Origin: an uncultured Eubacteriales bacterium
Lineage (GTDB): Bacteria > Bacillota > Clostridia > Peptostreptococcales > Anaerovoracaceae
Assembly: GCA_910583765.1 (NCBI GenBank)
Contig: CAJTYS010000001.1
Span: forward strand, 1-64,000
DNA: 64,000 nt
Direction: 5' to 3'
Part shown: in pieces, positions 1-7,974 of the stretch
Numbering within the stretch: position 1 is the first letter of the stretch
How the letters are laid out: each line of letters begins with the position of its first letter
Program-made: the position numbers and the translations under genes
Notes under the pieces: generated by a model
Told to the model about the DNA's origin: nothing
Database searches by the model: none
What the model saw: the letters and a program-made list of their open reading frames with translations, nothing else

Positions 1-134
1 CAGAGAACAGAAAAGGATAGCATGTATGAACTGTCCGCAAAAAATGACCGACTGACGATGGCCATGGGCATGGCCGCTTCCACCGCTTCCACGGCCGCCT
101 TCTTGATCAAGCTCAATAAGTATTGTTCAGACAT
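1..134 (-). CDS. XkdR-like (DUF2577) tail/baseplate protein, 3' end off the window
   Basis: An open frame begins with ATG at 134-132 and runs off the left edge of the window. The visible product starts MSEQYLLSLIKKAAVEAVEA. A short amphipathic helix followed by a small hydrophobic stretch is typical of DUF2577 proteins such as PBSX XkdR. The start overlaps the stop of the upstream XkdQ-like gene (TGA at 129-127), which suggests translational coupling. In PBSX, xkdR directly follows xkdQ, so position and sequence agree. Only about 44 codons are visible. Confidence 0.7.
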   Translation of the reverse strand, partial: MSEQYLLSLIKKAAVEAVEAAMPMAIVSRSFFADSSYMLSFSVL

Positions 135-1674
135 TGAATTCCCCCTTTATTCCCGCCAAATTCAGATCCATGGTGTGGGAGCCATTGGCAAAAACGTGTT
201 TCACTTTTTCCACCAGCATGTAATTTCGTATTTTCTTGTCTCCCAGGTCAAAGCTCACCACTAGAGATGAGCCTCCCCGCACCCGAGTGTCCCCCAGCTG
301 CTTGCCGGCGGTGAGCGTCCGCTGTTCCACTCCGTAATACCCGGCCAGGATCTTCGCCTTTTGCTTCATCTCTTTTTTCGACAGGCCTTCCGCTTTTTCC
401 ACGTATTGCAGGATCCCCCACTTTTTCTGCTTTTCGGTGGCGTTTCTCACGTGGACTTCACGGACCCCGGTTTTGTCGTTGTCCGAGTAAATCTTGATCC
501 GGTTGTAAACGTCCTTGTCAATGGAGGACTGATAATCCAGCGTTTCCCCCGTGTCCCGGTCGATCAGGATGGGCAGCTTCATGTTCTCGATGTTTTTCAG
601 TGTCAGCCGTCCGAAGTTGTCATACAGGACGAACAGCTTTTTCGTGTGGCTCACTGTCAGATCGGAAGCGTTGCCCAAAATGTCGAAGAGCGTTCCCTCT
701 TCCATCCGGGCTGGGATCACGTATTTGGTGTTTTGGATGGCGCCGCACTCCAATTTGTATTCCCTGGCGATCTGTTTCAGCAGCTTGGAGTAAGTGAGTT
801 TCTTGTAGGACCGCACGTCTTTGTTTTTCAGATACCGCAGCTGATCGTAGCAGGTCAGGGTCACGAACCCGCCGCTTTCTCGTTTGAAGGTGAAGACGTA
901 TCCGAAAAACATCCGCTTCCCATCGTAGCGGAAACGCACGGCGTTGCCTTTGGCGATTTTCAACGTCTCGTCCTTGTACGCGGTGAACGTCAGCTTTCCC
1001 GGGGATCCTTTTCTTTCGTATTCCAAGGTGATCTCCCCTTTCAAGGAAGGCTGAAAGATCTTGCCGCCGTTTTGAAGCAGGATTTCCGCCCCCTTGTTCA
1101 AAACGCCCGCTTTTGTCCGCAGGCTGGCGTTTTGGTTCCCAGTTTTTCCGGTCACGGATTTCACTTTCACCGTGGTGACGTCTTTTCTTTTTTCTTGAGT
1201 CCCGCCAGCGTTCCCGCCCGTGGTTCCCGTGAGCGGCGTTCCGGCCTGGCTACTGGTTCCTTTGTCCCCGGAAAATCTAGCCAGAGTATCTGACTTGCTG
1301 ACATAAGCCATCGGATTTTTGGCCACGCCGTTGATTCGGATTTCAAAATGAAGATGCGGCCCTGTGGAATGGCCCGTTGATCCCACTTTTGCGATGGGTT
1401 GCCCAGCGCTTACCTGCGCTCCGGTCCCGACCAAAAATCCGCTGCAATGCGCGTATCTGGTCTTAATGCCGCCACCGTGATCCACGATGACCAAATTTCC
1501 ATAGCCGCCAGCTGGTCCCGCTTTTTCAACCCGTCCGGCCCTAGCCGCAAAAATTTTTCCTCCGTGGCATCCTCCATAGGCCAAATCCGTGCCCGTGTGC
1601 ATCCTTCCCCATCTAGGGCCGAATGGAGACGTGACTCTAGCACTGGTGGAGATCGGCCACACCCAACTTCCCAT
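127..1674 (-). CDS. Baseplate hub protein: M23 peptidase fused to XkdQ/gpD-like domain
   Basis: The 515-residue product joins two modules. Residues 1-125 form a LytM/M23 zinc endopeptidase. The metal ligands are visible as H26 and D30 in HTGTD and H107/H109 in GPHLHFE, with a further conserved H76. A Gly/Thr/Lys-rich linker follows (about residues 130-175). The remainder resembles XkdQ/late-control-D proteins, which form the hub ring at the tip of contractile tails. M23 enzymes cut peptidoglycan cross-bridges, so the inferred role is local wall digestion during DNA entry. The gene lies between the XkdP-like LysM gene (12-bp gap) and an XkdR-like gene, as in PBSX. PBSX XkdQ has no such peptidase head, so the fusion is the notable feature. 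Confidence 0.85.
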   Translation of the reverse strand: MGSWVWPISTSARVTSPFGPRWGRMHTGTDLAYGGCHGGKIFAARAGRVEKAGPAGGYGNLVIVDHGGGIKTRYAHCSGFLVGTGAQVSAGQPIAKVGSTGHSTGPHLHFEIRINGVAKNPMAYVSKSDTLARFSGDKGTSSQAGTPLTGTTGGNAGGTQEKRKDVTTVKVKSVTGKTGNQNASLRTKAGVLNKGAEILLQNGGKIFQPSLKGEITLEYERKGSPGKLTFTAYKDETLKIAKGNAVRFRYDGKRMFFGYVFTFKRESGGFVTLTCYDQLRYLKNKDVRSYKKLTYSKLLKQIAREYKLECGAIQNTKYVIPARMEEGTLFDILGNASDLTVSHTKKLFVLYDNFGRLTLKNIENMKLPILIDRDTGETLDYQSSIDKDVYNRIKIYSDNDKTGVREVHVRNATEKQKKWGILQYVEKAEGLSKKEMKQKAKILAGYYGVEQRTLTAGKQLGDTRVRGGSSLVVSFDLGDKKIRNYMLVEKVKHVFANGSHTMDLNLAGIKGEFNV

Positions 1675-1685
1675 GCGTTCTCACC

Positions 1686-2408
1686 TCATTTCTTCGGCAG
1701 CTTCAGCTTCGTCCCCGGATAGATCCAGTGTCCGTTTGAACTGCTTTTCTTGCCCTTCTTTTTCGCCGTTTTTTCGATCACGGTTTTATTCAGCTGATAG
1801 ATTTCCTTCCACCTGCTCCCCTTGCCCAGTTTCTTTTTGGCAATGCTGATCAGGCAGTCCCCTTTTTTCACCACGTACCCGCCTCCATCGTCTCCGCTCT
1901 TTTTCGAGGATGACGGTTTTCTCGTTTTCTTTGTCGTGGCCGTGGTTTTGCCGTTTTTCTTTTTCGTGAAAGTCAGAACCTTCGTCCCATAATGAACCCA
2001 CTGCTTGAAGTTGAGCGTCAGCTTCACGTCAACGCCTTCCTGAACGTCTTCTTCCACCGTGTAATCCTCCAGCGTGCATTCCATGGAAAAGTTCCATCCC
2101 AGCGCCTTCCCCGCCAAGTTTCGGATCAGGACCACTTTGAAGACGGCGCCGGAGGTCTTGAGTTTCTCCAGCTGGCTCAAATAAACGTCTGGTTTCTGAA
2201 ATCCCGCTTTTCCGTAGTTGGCGAAGGGATATTCCACGGCTGGCAGCAGCAATTCCGTCGCTTGCACGTCCGTCAGTCCCTGGGCTTTGATCCGGTTCAC
2301 TTCCCCTTCGTTGACCAGGGTGACGGTTTCGTTCTTGTTGTTGATCTTCAATTGAAATTTCTGGGGCGGCAGCGGATAGCGGATGTTGTCGATGTAAAAT
2401 TCATACAT
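1686..2408 (-). CDS. XkdP-like LysM tail protein
   Basis: The 240-residue product matches the XkdP layout. An N-terminal baseplate-binding part (about 1-150) is followed by a Lys/Thr/Ser-rich linker and a C-terminal LysM domain. The LysM domain is recognisable from YVVKKGDCLISIAKKKLG and the closing YPGTKLKLPKK. LysM binds peptidoglycan glycan chains, and in contractile tails this protein sits near the hub. The gene abuts the tape-measure gene (stop and start within a few bases) and precedes the hub gene. It is close to the usual family length. Confidence 0.85.
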   Translation of the reverse strand: MYEFYIDNIRYPLPPQKFQLKINNKNETVTLVNEGEVNRIKAQGLTDVQATELLLPAVEYPFANYGKAGFQKPDVYLSQLEKLKTSGAVFKVVLIRNLAGKALGWNFSMECTLEDYTVEEDVQEGVDVKLTLNFKQWVHYGTKVLTFTKKKNGKTTATTKKTRKPSSSKKSGDDGGGYVVKKGDCLISIAKKKLGKGSRWKEIYQLNKTVIEKTAKKKGKKSSSNGHWIYPGTKLKLPKK

Positions 2409-4562
2409 TTATATGTGAACTCCTTCCCCGCTGGTGACAAGCGCGTTTTCCAGTTTCTTGGTCAGCACGTTTATCGTCCCGTCGATGTCCCTGTCTGAAT
2501 TGAGCTGGTTGGTCATGCCGGACATGTCTATTTTCACGCTGGCCGTGGTGAACTTGTTGATGGCCTGCCGCTCCGCCAGCTCCCGCAGCAGTTTCAGGTC
2601 TTCGGAAGTGGACTGGACGGAATCTTTGATCTTGCCCGTGTTCTTGTCGATGTTGCCCACGCCTTTCGCCACTTCTGATGGAATGTCACCTGCGGTCGCG
2701 CCCGATGCGCCTTTTCCGCCGGTCAAATTTTTTATTTTGTCTCCCGCGCTGCTTCCCCATTTGTAGCCAGCTTTGTATGCGCCGCTGTAGGACTTGCGAT
2801 CCAAATAATAATCCTGTGGGTTGATCCTCCGCACGTCCTCCTGGTACTTCCCATTGCCCTTGGTGTCCGCCCAACCATGCAGGTCATCGATCCAGCCATT
2901 GATGCGGGACACGAACTCCGTTCCAAACAGCGAATCAATGGCACCGGCAATGGAGCTAATCAAATTCAGCACCGTTTCGCCAAAGCTCGCGAACAGATGC
3001 GCCGCCGCTCCTAAGGGATCCCGGAACACGTTGGAAAAAAAATTGGCAAAACCGGCTATGAAATTCCACAATCCCGCGAACAGGCTGATGACTCCGTTGT
3101 ATAGGGCGGAAAAACTGTTCCAGATGAAGGCCCCAGCCGCCGCCAGCGCTCCAACAATGACTCCCGTCGCGCTTATGGTCTTGTTCTGTGCTTTGTTGAT
3201 GGCCGCGACCACAAGGTAAATCACCGTGATCGCCACGATGATGAGCCCGATGATCCAAACCAGCGGACATGCGTATAGCGCTGCGTTCAAACCTTCTTGC
3301 GCCACGGTCTGTACGAAAGTCGCCACGGTCCACTGACTGGTAAAAGCGGCTTTCATTCCCGCTGCGAGCGTTAGGATCCCCTCTGCTGCCGCAGCAGCGA
3401 GCACAATACCTTTATGCACCACTAAAGCTGCGGTATATATTCCCAGGGCGGCTGCCACAGCGACCAAAATCGGTTCCACGAACGCCCAGTTGTCAGCGAT
3501 GAACCCTCCAGCGGCTCCGATCACGTTGAAAAGACCAGCCGCCACGCCAACCACAGCGCCTATGTTGTCACCTACACTTGAGAGCACGTTCTCCATTGTC
3601 GCTCCAAAAGACGCCACCATCTCCATGGTGCTCGGCAATCCTTTTGACGCCAAAGCGGTGTCAAGGCTTTCTATGACTTCGACCCAGCCTCTTGTCGCCG
3701 CCGCTTTCATGTTCGCGAAAGTGGTCGCCCAAGTCGCGCCCGCATCCTTCGCCGCGCCGCTGGACAGACCCGCGTCCATCGCTTGGCTTACGGTGTCTAT
3801 GAATTGCGCCGCGGAAATGTTTCCTTTGCTCAAATCCTCTTTAACCGAGCTAACGGCCTGCCCGACCGCTCCCGCATAGATTTCCGCCGCGCCGATCCCA
3901 GCATCGAACAGCCGGTCTAATTGATCGGCTTCTACCGTGCCCTTGGAATACATCTTTCCTATGGCGTCCACGACGCTTTCCAGCTGTTCATTGGTTCCTT
4001 CGCCATAAAAGCTGACAGCGTCCGCCCAAATGCGCACTTGGTCCGTGGCCGCGCCAAGGGACATGCCCCGCGTCAAAAAACCTTGCGCCGCTTTGCTGGC
4101 GACGTCCAGGCCATAAGCGGTGCCTGTCGTGGTTTCTTTAAGCTGTGTCAGTGCCGCATTAGCCGCTTGCGCATCTCCTGTCATGACAGACACGGTTTTT
4201 TGGAAGCGGTCCATTGTGTCGATTCGCTCAAACGCGCCGCCCAGATCAAGCACGCCAAGACTTCCCAGCGTGTTTTTTACCAATCCCACGGCTTGGTTCG
4301 CGACGATGATCGCCTTTTCCCAACCTCGAAAACCAGTTGTCACCTTTTGTGTGGCTTCATTGTTCCGGTTCAGCTGTTCTTCCATTTGTTTAAGCCCCGC
4401 GTTGGCTTCCGCCACTTCGGACCGTATGGCGTTGAAATTCACGTCCGCCCCGTTCTCCAAGGCCTGGAAGGAACCAAGCGTCATGTTGATGGCGTTGCAC
4501 ATATGCTGCGCCGGACCTGACACCAGGTCGTTCAATTGTATCGCCGTGCTGATGGTGGCCAC
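2409..4562 (-). CDS. Tail tape measure protein
   Basis: The product is about 717 residues. I chose the GTG at 4562-4560 because it follows GGAGGAGG by 7-8 bases and restores the common tape-measure opening VATISTAIQLNDLVSGPAQ. The frame stays open upstream, but those codons read through the intergenic hairpin. The N-terminal third is a tape-measure core domain (roughly 130-330). A hydrophobic segment follows (about 340-560), with runs of small and aliphatic residues that probably insert into the membrane during injection. The C-terminus is polar. The protein sets tail length and is threaded through the tube. It is shorter than many siphophage tape measures, as expected for a short PBSX-type contractile tail. 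Confidence 0.85.
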   Translation of the reverse strand: MATISTAIQLNDLVSGPAQHMCNAINMTLGSFQALENGADVNFNAIRSEVAEANAGLKQMEEQLNRNNEATQKVTTGFRGWEKAIIVANQAVGLVKNTLGSLGVLDLGGAFERIDTMDRFQKTVSVMTGDAQAANAALTQLKETTTGTAYGLDVASKAAQGFLTRGMSLGAATDQVRIWADAVSFYGEGTNEQLESVVDAIGKMYSKGTVEADQLDRLFDAGIGAAEIYAGAVGQAVSSVKEDLSKGNISAAQFIDTVSQAMDAGLSSGAAKDAGATWATTFANMKAAATRGWVEVIESLDTALASKGLPSTMEMVASFGATMENVLSSVGDNIGAVVGVAAGLFNVIGAAGGFIADNWAFVEPILVAVAAALGIYTAALVVHKGIVLAAAAAEGILTLAAGMKAAFTSQWTVATFVQTVAQEGLNAALYACPLVWIIGLIIVAITVIYLVVAAINKAQNKTISATGVIVGALAAAGAFIWNSFSALYNGVISLFAGLWNFIAGFANFFSNVFRDPLGAAAHLFASFGETVLNLISSIAGAIDSLFGTEFVSRINGWIDDLHGWADTKGNGKYQEDVRRINPQDYYLDRKSYSGAYKAGYKWGSSAGDKIKNLTGGKGASGATAGDIPSEVAKGVGNIDKNTGKIKDSVQSTSEDLKLLRELAERQAINKFTTASVKIDMSGMTNQLNSDRDIDGTINVLTKKLENALVTSGEGVHI

Positions 4563-4594
4563 GCGACCACCTCCTCCCCTGTTTTTCGCGTCAC

Positions 4595-4620
4595 AAAAAG
4601 CGGCTCTGGTGAGCCGCCTG
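4595..4620 (-). terminator. Hairpin with U-run upstream of the tape measure gene
   Basis: On the minus strand GGCGGCTC and GAGCCGC pair around a short CACCA loop and are followed by TTTTT. The hairpin lies between the holin-like toxin locus and the tape-measure ribosome binding site. It may stop leftward transcripts from the toxin promoter or attenuate the late transcript before the tape measure gene. Confidence 0.6.
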
Positions 4621-4627
4621 AAATCTC

Positions 4628-4656
4628 TTGCAAATTCATTTGATTTCGCGTATAAT
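4628..4656 (+). promoter_or_regulatory. Promoter for antisense RNA (TTGCAA-17-TATAAT)
   Basis: A -35 box TTGCAA (4628-4633) and a -10 box TATAAT (4651-4656) are separated by exactly 17 bp on the plus strand, opposite to all surrounding structural genes. Start of transcription is expected near 4663. Confidence 0.75.
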
Positions 4657-4662
4657 AAAGGC

Positions 4663-4757
4663 AAGAACTGGTGGAACCGTTGAAAACGGTCAGCCAACTT
4701 AATTAGTCATTAAAGAATAACCGCTCAAGTTTCTCAGGCTCGGGGCGGTTATTTCTT
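4663..4757 (+). ncRNA. Candidate antisense RNA of a type I toxin-antitoxin pair
   Basis: The predicted RNA is about 95 nt. It starts from the consensus promoter at 4628-4656, contains a small hairpin (ACCGT/ACGGT with a TGAAA loop, 4676-4690), and ends in a terminator hairpin (4716-4753). Its 3' part is complementary to the end of the holin-like toxin gene and its 3' untranslated region. This convergent, tail-overlapping arrangement matches Bacillus prophage pairs such as txpA/RatA. No coding potential is visible. Confidence 0.65.
4713..4757. terminator. Shared bidirectional terminator of toxin mRNA and antisense RNA
   Basis: AATAACCGC (4716-4724) pairs with GCGGTTATT (4745-4753). Plus-strand transcripts end in TTTCTTT and minus-strand transcripts in TTCTTTAA. 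The toxin stop codon lies inside the right arm of the stem, so both RNAs share the structure. Confidence 0.7.
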
Positions 4758-4832
4758 TATGTACTCGATTAAGAGCGCCACAATCACACTTATGAACATA
4801 AGCATTATCGACAGCATTTCAAAATCTGACAT
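4749..4832 (-). CDS. Small holin-like toxin (27 aa)
   Basis: The 27-residue product has an acidic and polar start (MSDFE), one long hydrophobic helix (about residues 6-22) and a charged EYIKK tail. This is the pattern of the 'putative holin-like toxin' family, which is widespread in Bacillota prophages. AAGGAGGG lies 7 bases before the ATG at 4832-4830. A dedicated promoter is at 4930-4958, and a convergent antisense RNA covers its 3' end. Members of this family act at the membrane and are repressed by antisense RNA; both points are inferred here. It lies between the tail chaperone and tape-measure genes, a place where an independently regulated gene is unexpected. Confidence 0.75.
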   Translation of the reverse strand: MSDFEMLSIMLMFISVIVALLIEYIKK

Positions 4833-4929
4833 AGTTTCGCCCTCCTTTCAGGATGATCCTGTAGACAGGGCGGCCTCCCCTCTTTTGGAAGGCTAACCGC
4901 TTTCGCCACCTTATTCTTGCCTGGTTCTC

Positions 4930-4958
4930 ATTATATCCTACCTGACTCGCGTTTTCCA
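4930..4958 (-). promoter_or_regulatory. Promoter of the holin-like toxin gene
   Basis: On the minus strand TGGAAA (4953-4958), a 17-bp spacer and TATAAT (4930-4935) precede the toxin gene. The expected start near 4923 leaves a leader of about 90 nt containing a CAGGAT/ATCCTG hairpin just before the ribosome binding site. The promoter lies just after the stop of the chaperone frameshift product. Confidence 0.7.
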
Positions 4959-4963
4959 GCTCT

Positions 4964-5574
4964 TTATTTCGCTTCCCGCTCCAGTTTTTCCGCTTCTTTC
5001 TTTTCGTGTTCCACATACAGATCAATGCAGGCGGTGACGAAGGCCTTGCTTTTACGATCCAGCGCCAGAAACTCCCGCGGGAGCATGTGGAACCTGTGCA
5101 GGCAGTAATACGCATAATTCGCATCCGGGTCGCCCCCGGCTATGAGTTTTTTGCCTTCTTCACGTCCTCCTGGATGTCGTATCCGTTGAGCCTGGACACG
5201 AAGGCCACCAGATCGGTGTATTCGCCCGGGCTGTTCACCATTTCCGTCAAAAGTTCTTCCGGCGTCGGAACCCCATAGGAATCCAAAAGCGCCGCGTTGT
5301 TCAGGTCCGGGGTCACGCAGGAAGCGCAGACCATGGCCTTGTTGATCTCGGAGGAATTGGCTTTTGGCCGATAAGCGCCCGGTTTTCCAGGGATGGGAAC
5401 ATCCATGGTGTGTTCCTCCTGGATCAATTCCATTTCCTTGGCGGAAATCTGCCGGAATTCCCACTTGAGCGGCTCGCCGTTTTCGTCCCGCAGCGATTTG
5501 GTGGCCGCATAAGTGACGTTTTCCCGCTTTGTTTGATTTTCTTTGAAAAAAGCTTTCATGTCCATGTTTTTCAC
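4964..5574 (-). CDS. Tail assembly chaperone, long (GT-type) form made by -1 frameshift
   Basis: Reading starts at the same ATG as the short form (5574). It shifts by -1 at an A-AAA-AAC heptamer (5146-5152) and continues for about 60 codons in the new frame to a stop at 4964. The extension reads KKLIAGGDPDANYAYYCLHR and includes LPREFLALDRKSKAF, typical of T-domains of tail chaperones. Total length is about 203 residues. In lambda and many contractile-tail phages, G and GT proteins made in a fixed ratio coat the tape measure during tail assembly. The site position, slippery heptamer and conserved extension all agree. Confidence 0.85.
5140..5574 (-). CDS. Tail assembly chaperone, short (G-type) form, XkdN-like
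   Basis: The 144-residue in-frame product begins MKNMDMKAFFKENQTKRENV and ends shortly after the slippery heptamer at 5146-5152. It resembles XkdN-family chaperones. It follows the tube gene after a 3-bp gap and shares its start with the longer frameshift product. It should be the majority species and bind the tape measure during tail assembly. Confidence 0.85.
   Translation of the reverse strand: MKNMDMKAFFKENQTKRENVTYAATKSLRDENGEPLKWEFRQISAKEMELIQEEHTMDVPIPGKPGAYRPKANSSEINKAMVCASCVTPDLNNAALLDSYGVPTPEELLTEMVNSPGEYTDLVAFVSRLNGYDIQEDVKKAKNS
5146..5152 (-). promoter_or_regulatory. Programmed -1 frameshift site (A AAA AAC)
   Basis: The minus strand reads GCA AAA AAC TCA TAG in the zero frame. 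The heptamer A-AAA-AAC allows tandem -1 slippage, with the zero-frame stop two codons later. The -1 frame continues for about 60 codons. Confidence 0.85.
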
Positions 5575-5577
5575 CCT

Positions 5578-6051
5578 TTATAATCCTTTCAGTTGATTGA
5601 ACATTTCCGGCATGTTCCAGTCTTCGAACGTGCCTTCCATGGTTTCGTCCAGCCATTCGCCTTCCGCATCGAATTTGGCCAGCGTGATCTTGTCCGTGTT
5701 GCATCCGATGATGTTGACGGTCTGCGCGCCGACTCCCGATGATCTGTCGTAATTTCGGATCATCACGTTGAAATAGATGTCCTGGCCGGTGTCTTTGTAG
5801 TCGGTCACCGCTTTGCGCATCACCGATTGGTTGTAATGGGCCTTTCCTGAAAAAGTCCCTTTCAGCCCCACGGTCTTGTTGCCTTCCATCGGCCTTCCCA
5901 AAATGGGAACGGACGATTTCTTCTTTTCCACTTCGGCCGTGAAGCTGATCATGTTCATGAAGTTGTACCTGCGGCCGTTGATGGTGATGAAGCATTGCGC
6001 CATTTTCGCCGAAACCGCGTTTTCGCTGAGCATGGTGATATTTCCGTCCAT
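5578..6051 (-). CDS. Tail tube protein, XkdM-like
   Basis: The 157-residue product matches the XkdM/DUF2001 tube family in length and pattern. Recognisable parts are the CFITINGRRYNFMNM start, the charged EVEKKKSSVPILGRPMEG segment and the C-terminal WNMPEMFNQLKGL. It polymerises into the inner tube of the contractile tail. It lies just after the sheath gene (13-bp gap) and before the chaperone gene, the standard PBSX order. Confidence 0.9.
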   Translation of the reverse strand: MDGNITMLSENAVSAKMAQCFITINGRRYNFMNMISFTAEVEKKKSSVPILGRPMEGNKTVGLKGTFSGKAHYNQSVMRKAVTDYKDTGQDIYFNVMIRNYDRSSGVGAQTVNIIGCNTDKITLAKFDAEGEWLDETMEGTFEDWNMPEMFNQLKGL

Positions 6052-6064
6052 GTCGTCCTCCTTT

Positions 6065-7369
6065 CTATTCGATGGCGCAGGTCAAGTATAGTTTTTCCAT
6101 GGCTCCAGTGACGGTGATGGCCTCGCTCACCGCCACGGCCACTTTTTCCTTGCCCTGCTCTATTGTCACGTCTTCATCGGAGAAATTTTCGATCGCTCCC
6201 AGCTTTTCCAGCTCCTTGCGGTGAGCGACGATGTCGCCCCAGAAGGACAAGCGGCCCGCGGCGTTGTTCCTGATTTTTCCGATGTAACCCCCGCTGAAAA
6301 TCCGAGCGGTAGACGTGGCGATCTCGTCAATGGTTCTGATGGTGGTGTTCGCCTGAAACAATTCGTTTTTCGTGTCCGTCAGGCTGACCAGGCTGTTGAT
6401 GTCCGTCAGCACCCGAATGCTGGAATCCACTCGGTGGAACATGAATTCTCCCGCTTTGATGGCCGCTTTCAGCTGCGCCTGGGTGTGATTCACGTCCGCT
6501 TCAAATTCCCCGTCATACAAAGCGTTGGTGCAGGAACCGGACAGATCACAGCCGGCGTTGGCTCCGGTGGCCCAGTACACCATGGACGATTCGGGCCAGC
6601 CTTTGTCCAGGCTCTTGTTCTTCACGTTGACCACGCCTTCATAATCCGCCGCGTGATCATGGACCACCACCTGAAATTTGAGGCCCACTTCTTCCCGCAT
6701 CCTTTTCGCGAAGTTGCGATACATGGCCTTCACGCTGCTTTCCGTGGACAGGCAGCCGATGGCGTTCATGGAATAGGATTCGATCTTGTCCAGGAAATCC
6801 TGATGGGACTGCCCGGTGACCGTCCCGTTTTCCCCGCCTGAAAGAGCGGATCCCGCCGTGGCTTTGAGCTCCGCATCTTTCCAAACCACGTAATCGTTCC
6901 TCTGAAGCTCCGTGGCGCTGGTCACGGTCTGCTGATCCACTGATTTGCTTCCCAAAACCGTCCGCACGTCAAAGGCTCCTTCTTCGTCAGGGTTCGCCTG
7001 GACGACGATTTTCAGATCGTTTCCTCTTGTCCCGGAATAAAGGGCCCTGGCGTAGTCGTTTTCCGCTTTGGTCCCGCCGCCATTCAGCCGATAAGCGTAA
7101 AGCGTATGAGCGTTGAGAAACACGTCCCGGATGCCCTTCAAAGATTCATCGTACCGATCATGTCCCAGCATCGGCAGCGCCTGGTCCTGCAAATCCGCCG
7201 CGTGAAGCTCAAAGACTTCTCCTTCTGGTCCCCAGTCTAATTCCAATCCCATGGCCGCCGTTCCTCGATCTGACACCGAGGCCCCCGTGTGCGCGGCTGA
7301 AATGAACACCATGTACGCCCCAGGCAGCACCTGGTTTTGACTGGTGAAGGTTCCTCCTCCTAACGCCAT
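6065..7369 (-). CDS. Contractile tail sheath protein, XkdK-like
   Basis: The 434-residue product begins MALGGGTFTSQNQVLPGAY, a typical sheath N-terminus, and is close to the usual length of XkdK-type sheaths. The Gly-rich core (about 110-200) and the DINSLVSLTDTK and RIFSGGYIGKIRNN segments near the C-terminus fit the sheath fold. It shows that the tail is contractile (myovirus type). The ribosome binding site GGAGGA precedes the ATG. The stop of the small upstream gene abuts this start. Confidence 0.92.
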   Translation of the reverse strand: MALGGGTFTSQNQVLPGAYMVFISAAHTGASVSDRGTAAMGLELDWGPEGEVFELHAADLQDQALPMLGHDRYDESLKGIRDVFLNAHTLYAYRLNGGGTKAENDYARALYSGTRGNDLKIVVQANPDEEGAFDVRTVLGSKSVDQQTVTSATELQRNDYVVWKDAELKATAGSALSGGENGTVTGQSHQDFLDKIESYSMNAIGCLSTESSVKAMYRNFAKRMREEVGLKFQVVVHDHAADYEGVVNVKNKSLDKGWPESSMVYWATGANAGCDLSGSCTNALYDGEFEADVNHTQAQLKAAIKAGEFMFHRVDSSIRVLTDINSLVSLTDTKNELFQANTTIRTIDEIATSTARIFSGGYIGKIRNNAAGRLSFWGDIVAHRKELEKLGAIENFSDEDVTIEQGKEKVAVAVSEAITVTGAMEKLYLTCAIE

Positions 7370-7549
7370 TTATTTCACCTTTCCTTTCATGAATCCTTCC
7401 AGCAGGCTATCCACCTGTGCCAAGGTGTAAGTCTCTCCCTCTTTTAGGAGCGCCCCCAGCAGGTCCCGCCTGTCTCGATACAACTTGGATTCCAGGATCT
7501 GCTCCCTGGAAAAAGCTTGCGCCGTCCTGACGCTTTTCTTCTCTGTCAT
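7370..7549 (-). CDS. Small protein in the ykzM position, upstream of the sheath (59 aa)
   Basis: The product begins MTEKKSVRTAQAFSREQILE and ends LLEGFMKGKVK. GGAGG precedes the ATG (7549-7547), which overlaps the stop of the tail-terminator gene as ATGA. The stop codon abuts the sheath start. It is charged, helical and has a predicted helix-turn-helix-like length, but no domain is recognised. PBSX also has a small gene (ykzM) at exactly this place. The function is unknown. Confidence 0.8.
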   Translation of the reverse strand: MTEKKSVRTAQAFSREQILESKLYRDRRDLLGALLKEGETYTLAQVDSLLEGFMKGKVK

Positions 7550-7974
7550 GTCCTTACCTCCGTTTCGTGAATGAACGTTTCCATGAGATCGCCGGTCTCT
7601 TCTTTTTTGACGGTGAAGAAATCGTACCGGACCTGAAAACGCAGCACGCCGTCCTCGATCTCCCCTTCCATGCCCGTGCCGTTTCTCAATCGTCCGTCCG
7701 CCGTGATGAATTCCAAAGCTTCATAAAGCCGTTCCTGCGTTTCCATGCATTCCCGCCGCGGTTTTTCCGCGCTTTCCGGAAAATATTGAATCAGGAACAA
7801 ATGCTCCCGAAGATACCGTTCACCTAAGAACCGGCCGCTTTTAGGGCCGACGCAAGTGATCAAAAAACAAGGTTCCGTCAAGCCCTGTTCCACGTTTTCC
7901 GCATAAATTTCGTAATGGTCGCCGAACTCCTCATGGATTGCCGCGGCGATGCCGTCTATGATGCCATTGATCAT
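7546..7974 (-). CDS. Tail terminator / completion protein (XkdJ/YqbJ-like)
   Basis: The 142-residue product starts MINGIIDGIAAAIHEEFGDH and carries the pattern of phage tail-terminator proteins: an N-terminal helix, a central beta sheet with PCFLITCVGPKSGRFLGERY, and a C-terminal strand RFQVRYDFFTVKK. Such proteins cap the tail tube and join it to the head. The overlap with both neighbours (ATGA-type junctions) supports co-translation. Confidence 0.75.
   Translation of the reverse strand: MINGIIDGIAAAIHEEFGDHYEIYAENVEQGLTEPCFLITCVGPKSGRFLGERYLREHLFLIQYFPESAEKPRRECMETQERLYEALEFITADGRLRNGTGMEGEIEDGVLRFQVRYDFFTVKKEETGDLMETFIHETEVRT

Noticed and set aside
4964..5995. 343-codon minus-strand frame across the tail tube and chaperone genes
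   Set aside because: Only its last 60 codons are real, as the -1 frameshift extension of the chaperone; the rest is an out-of-frame reading of the tube gene.
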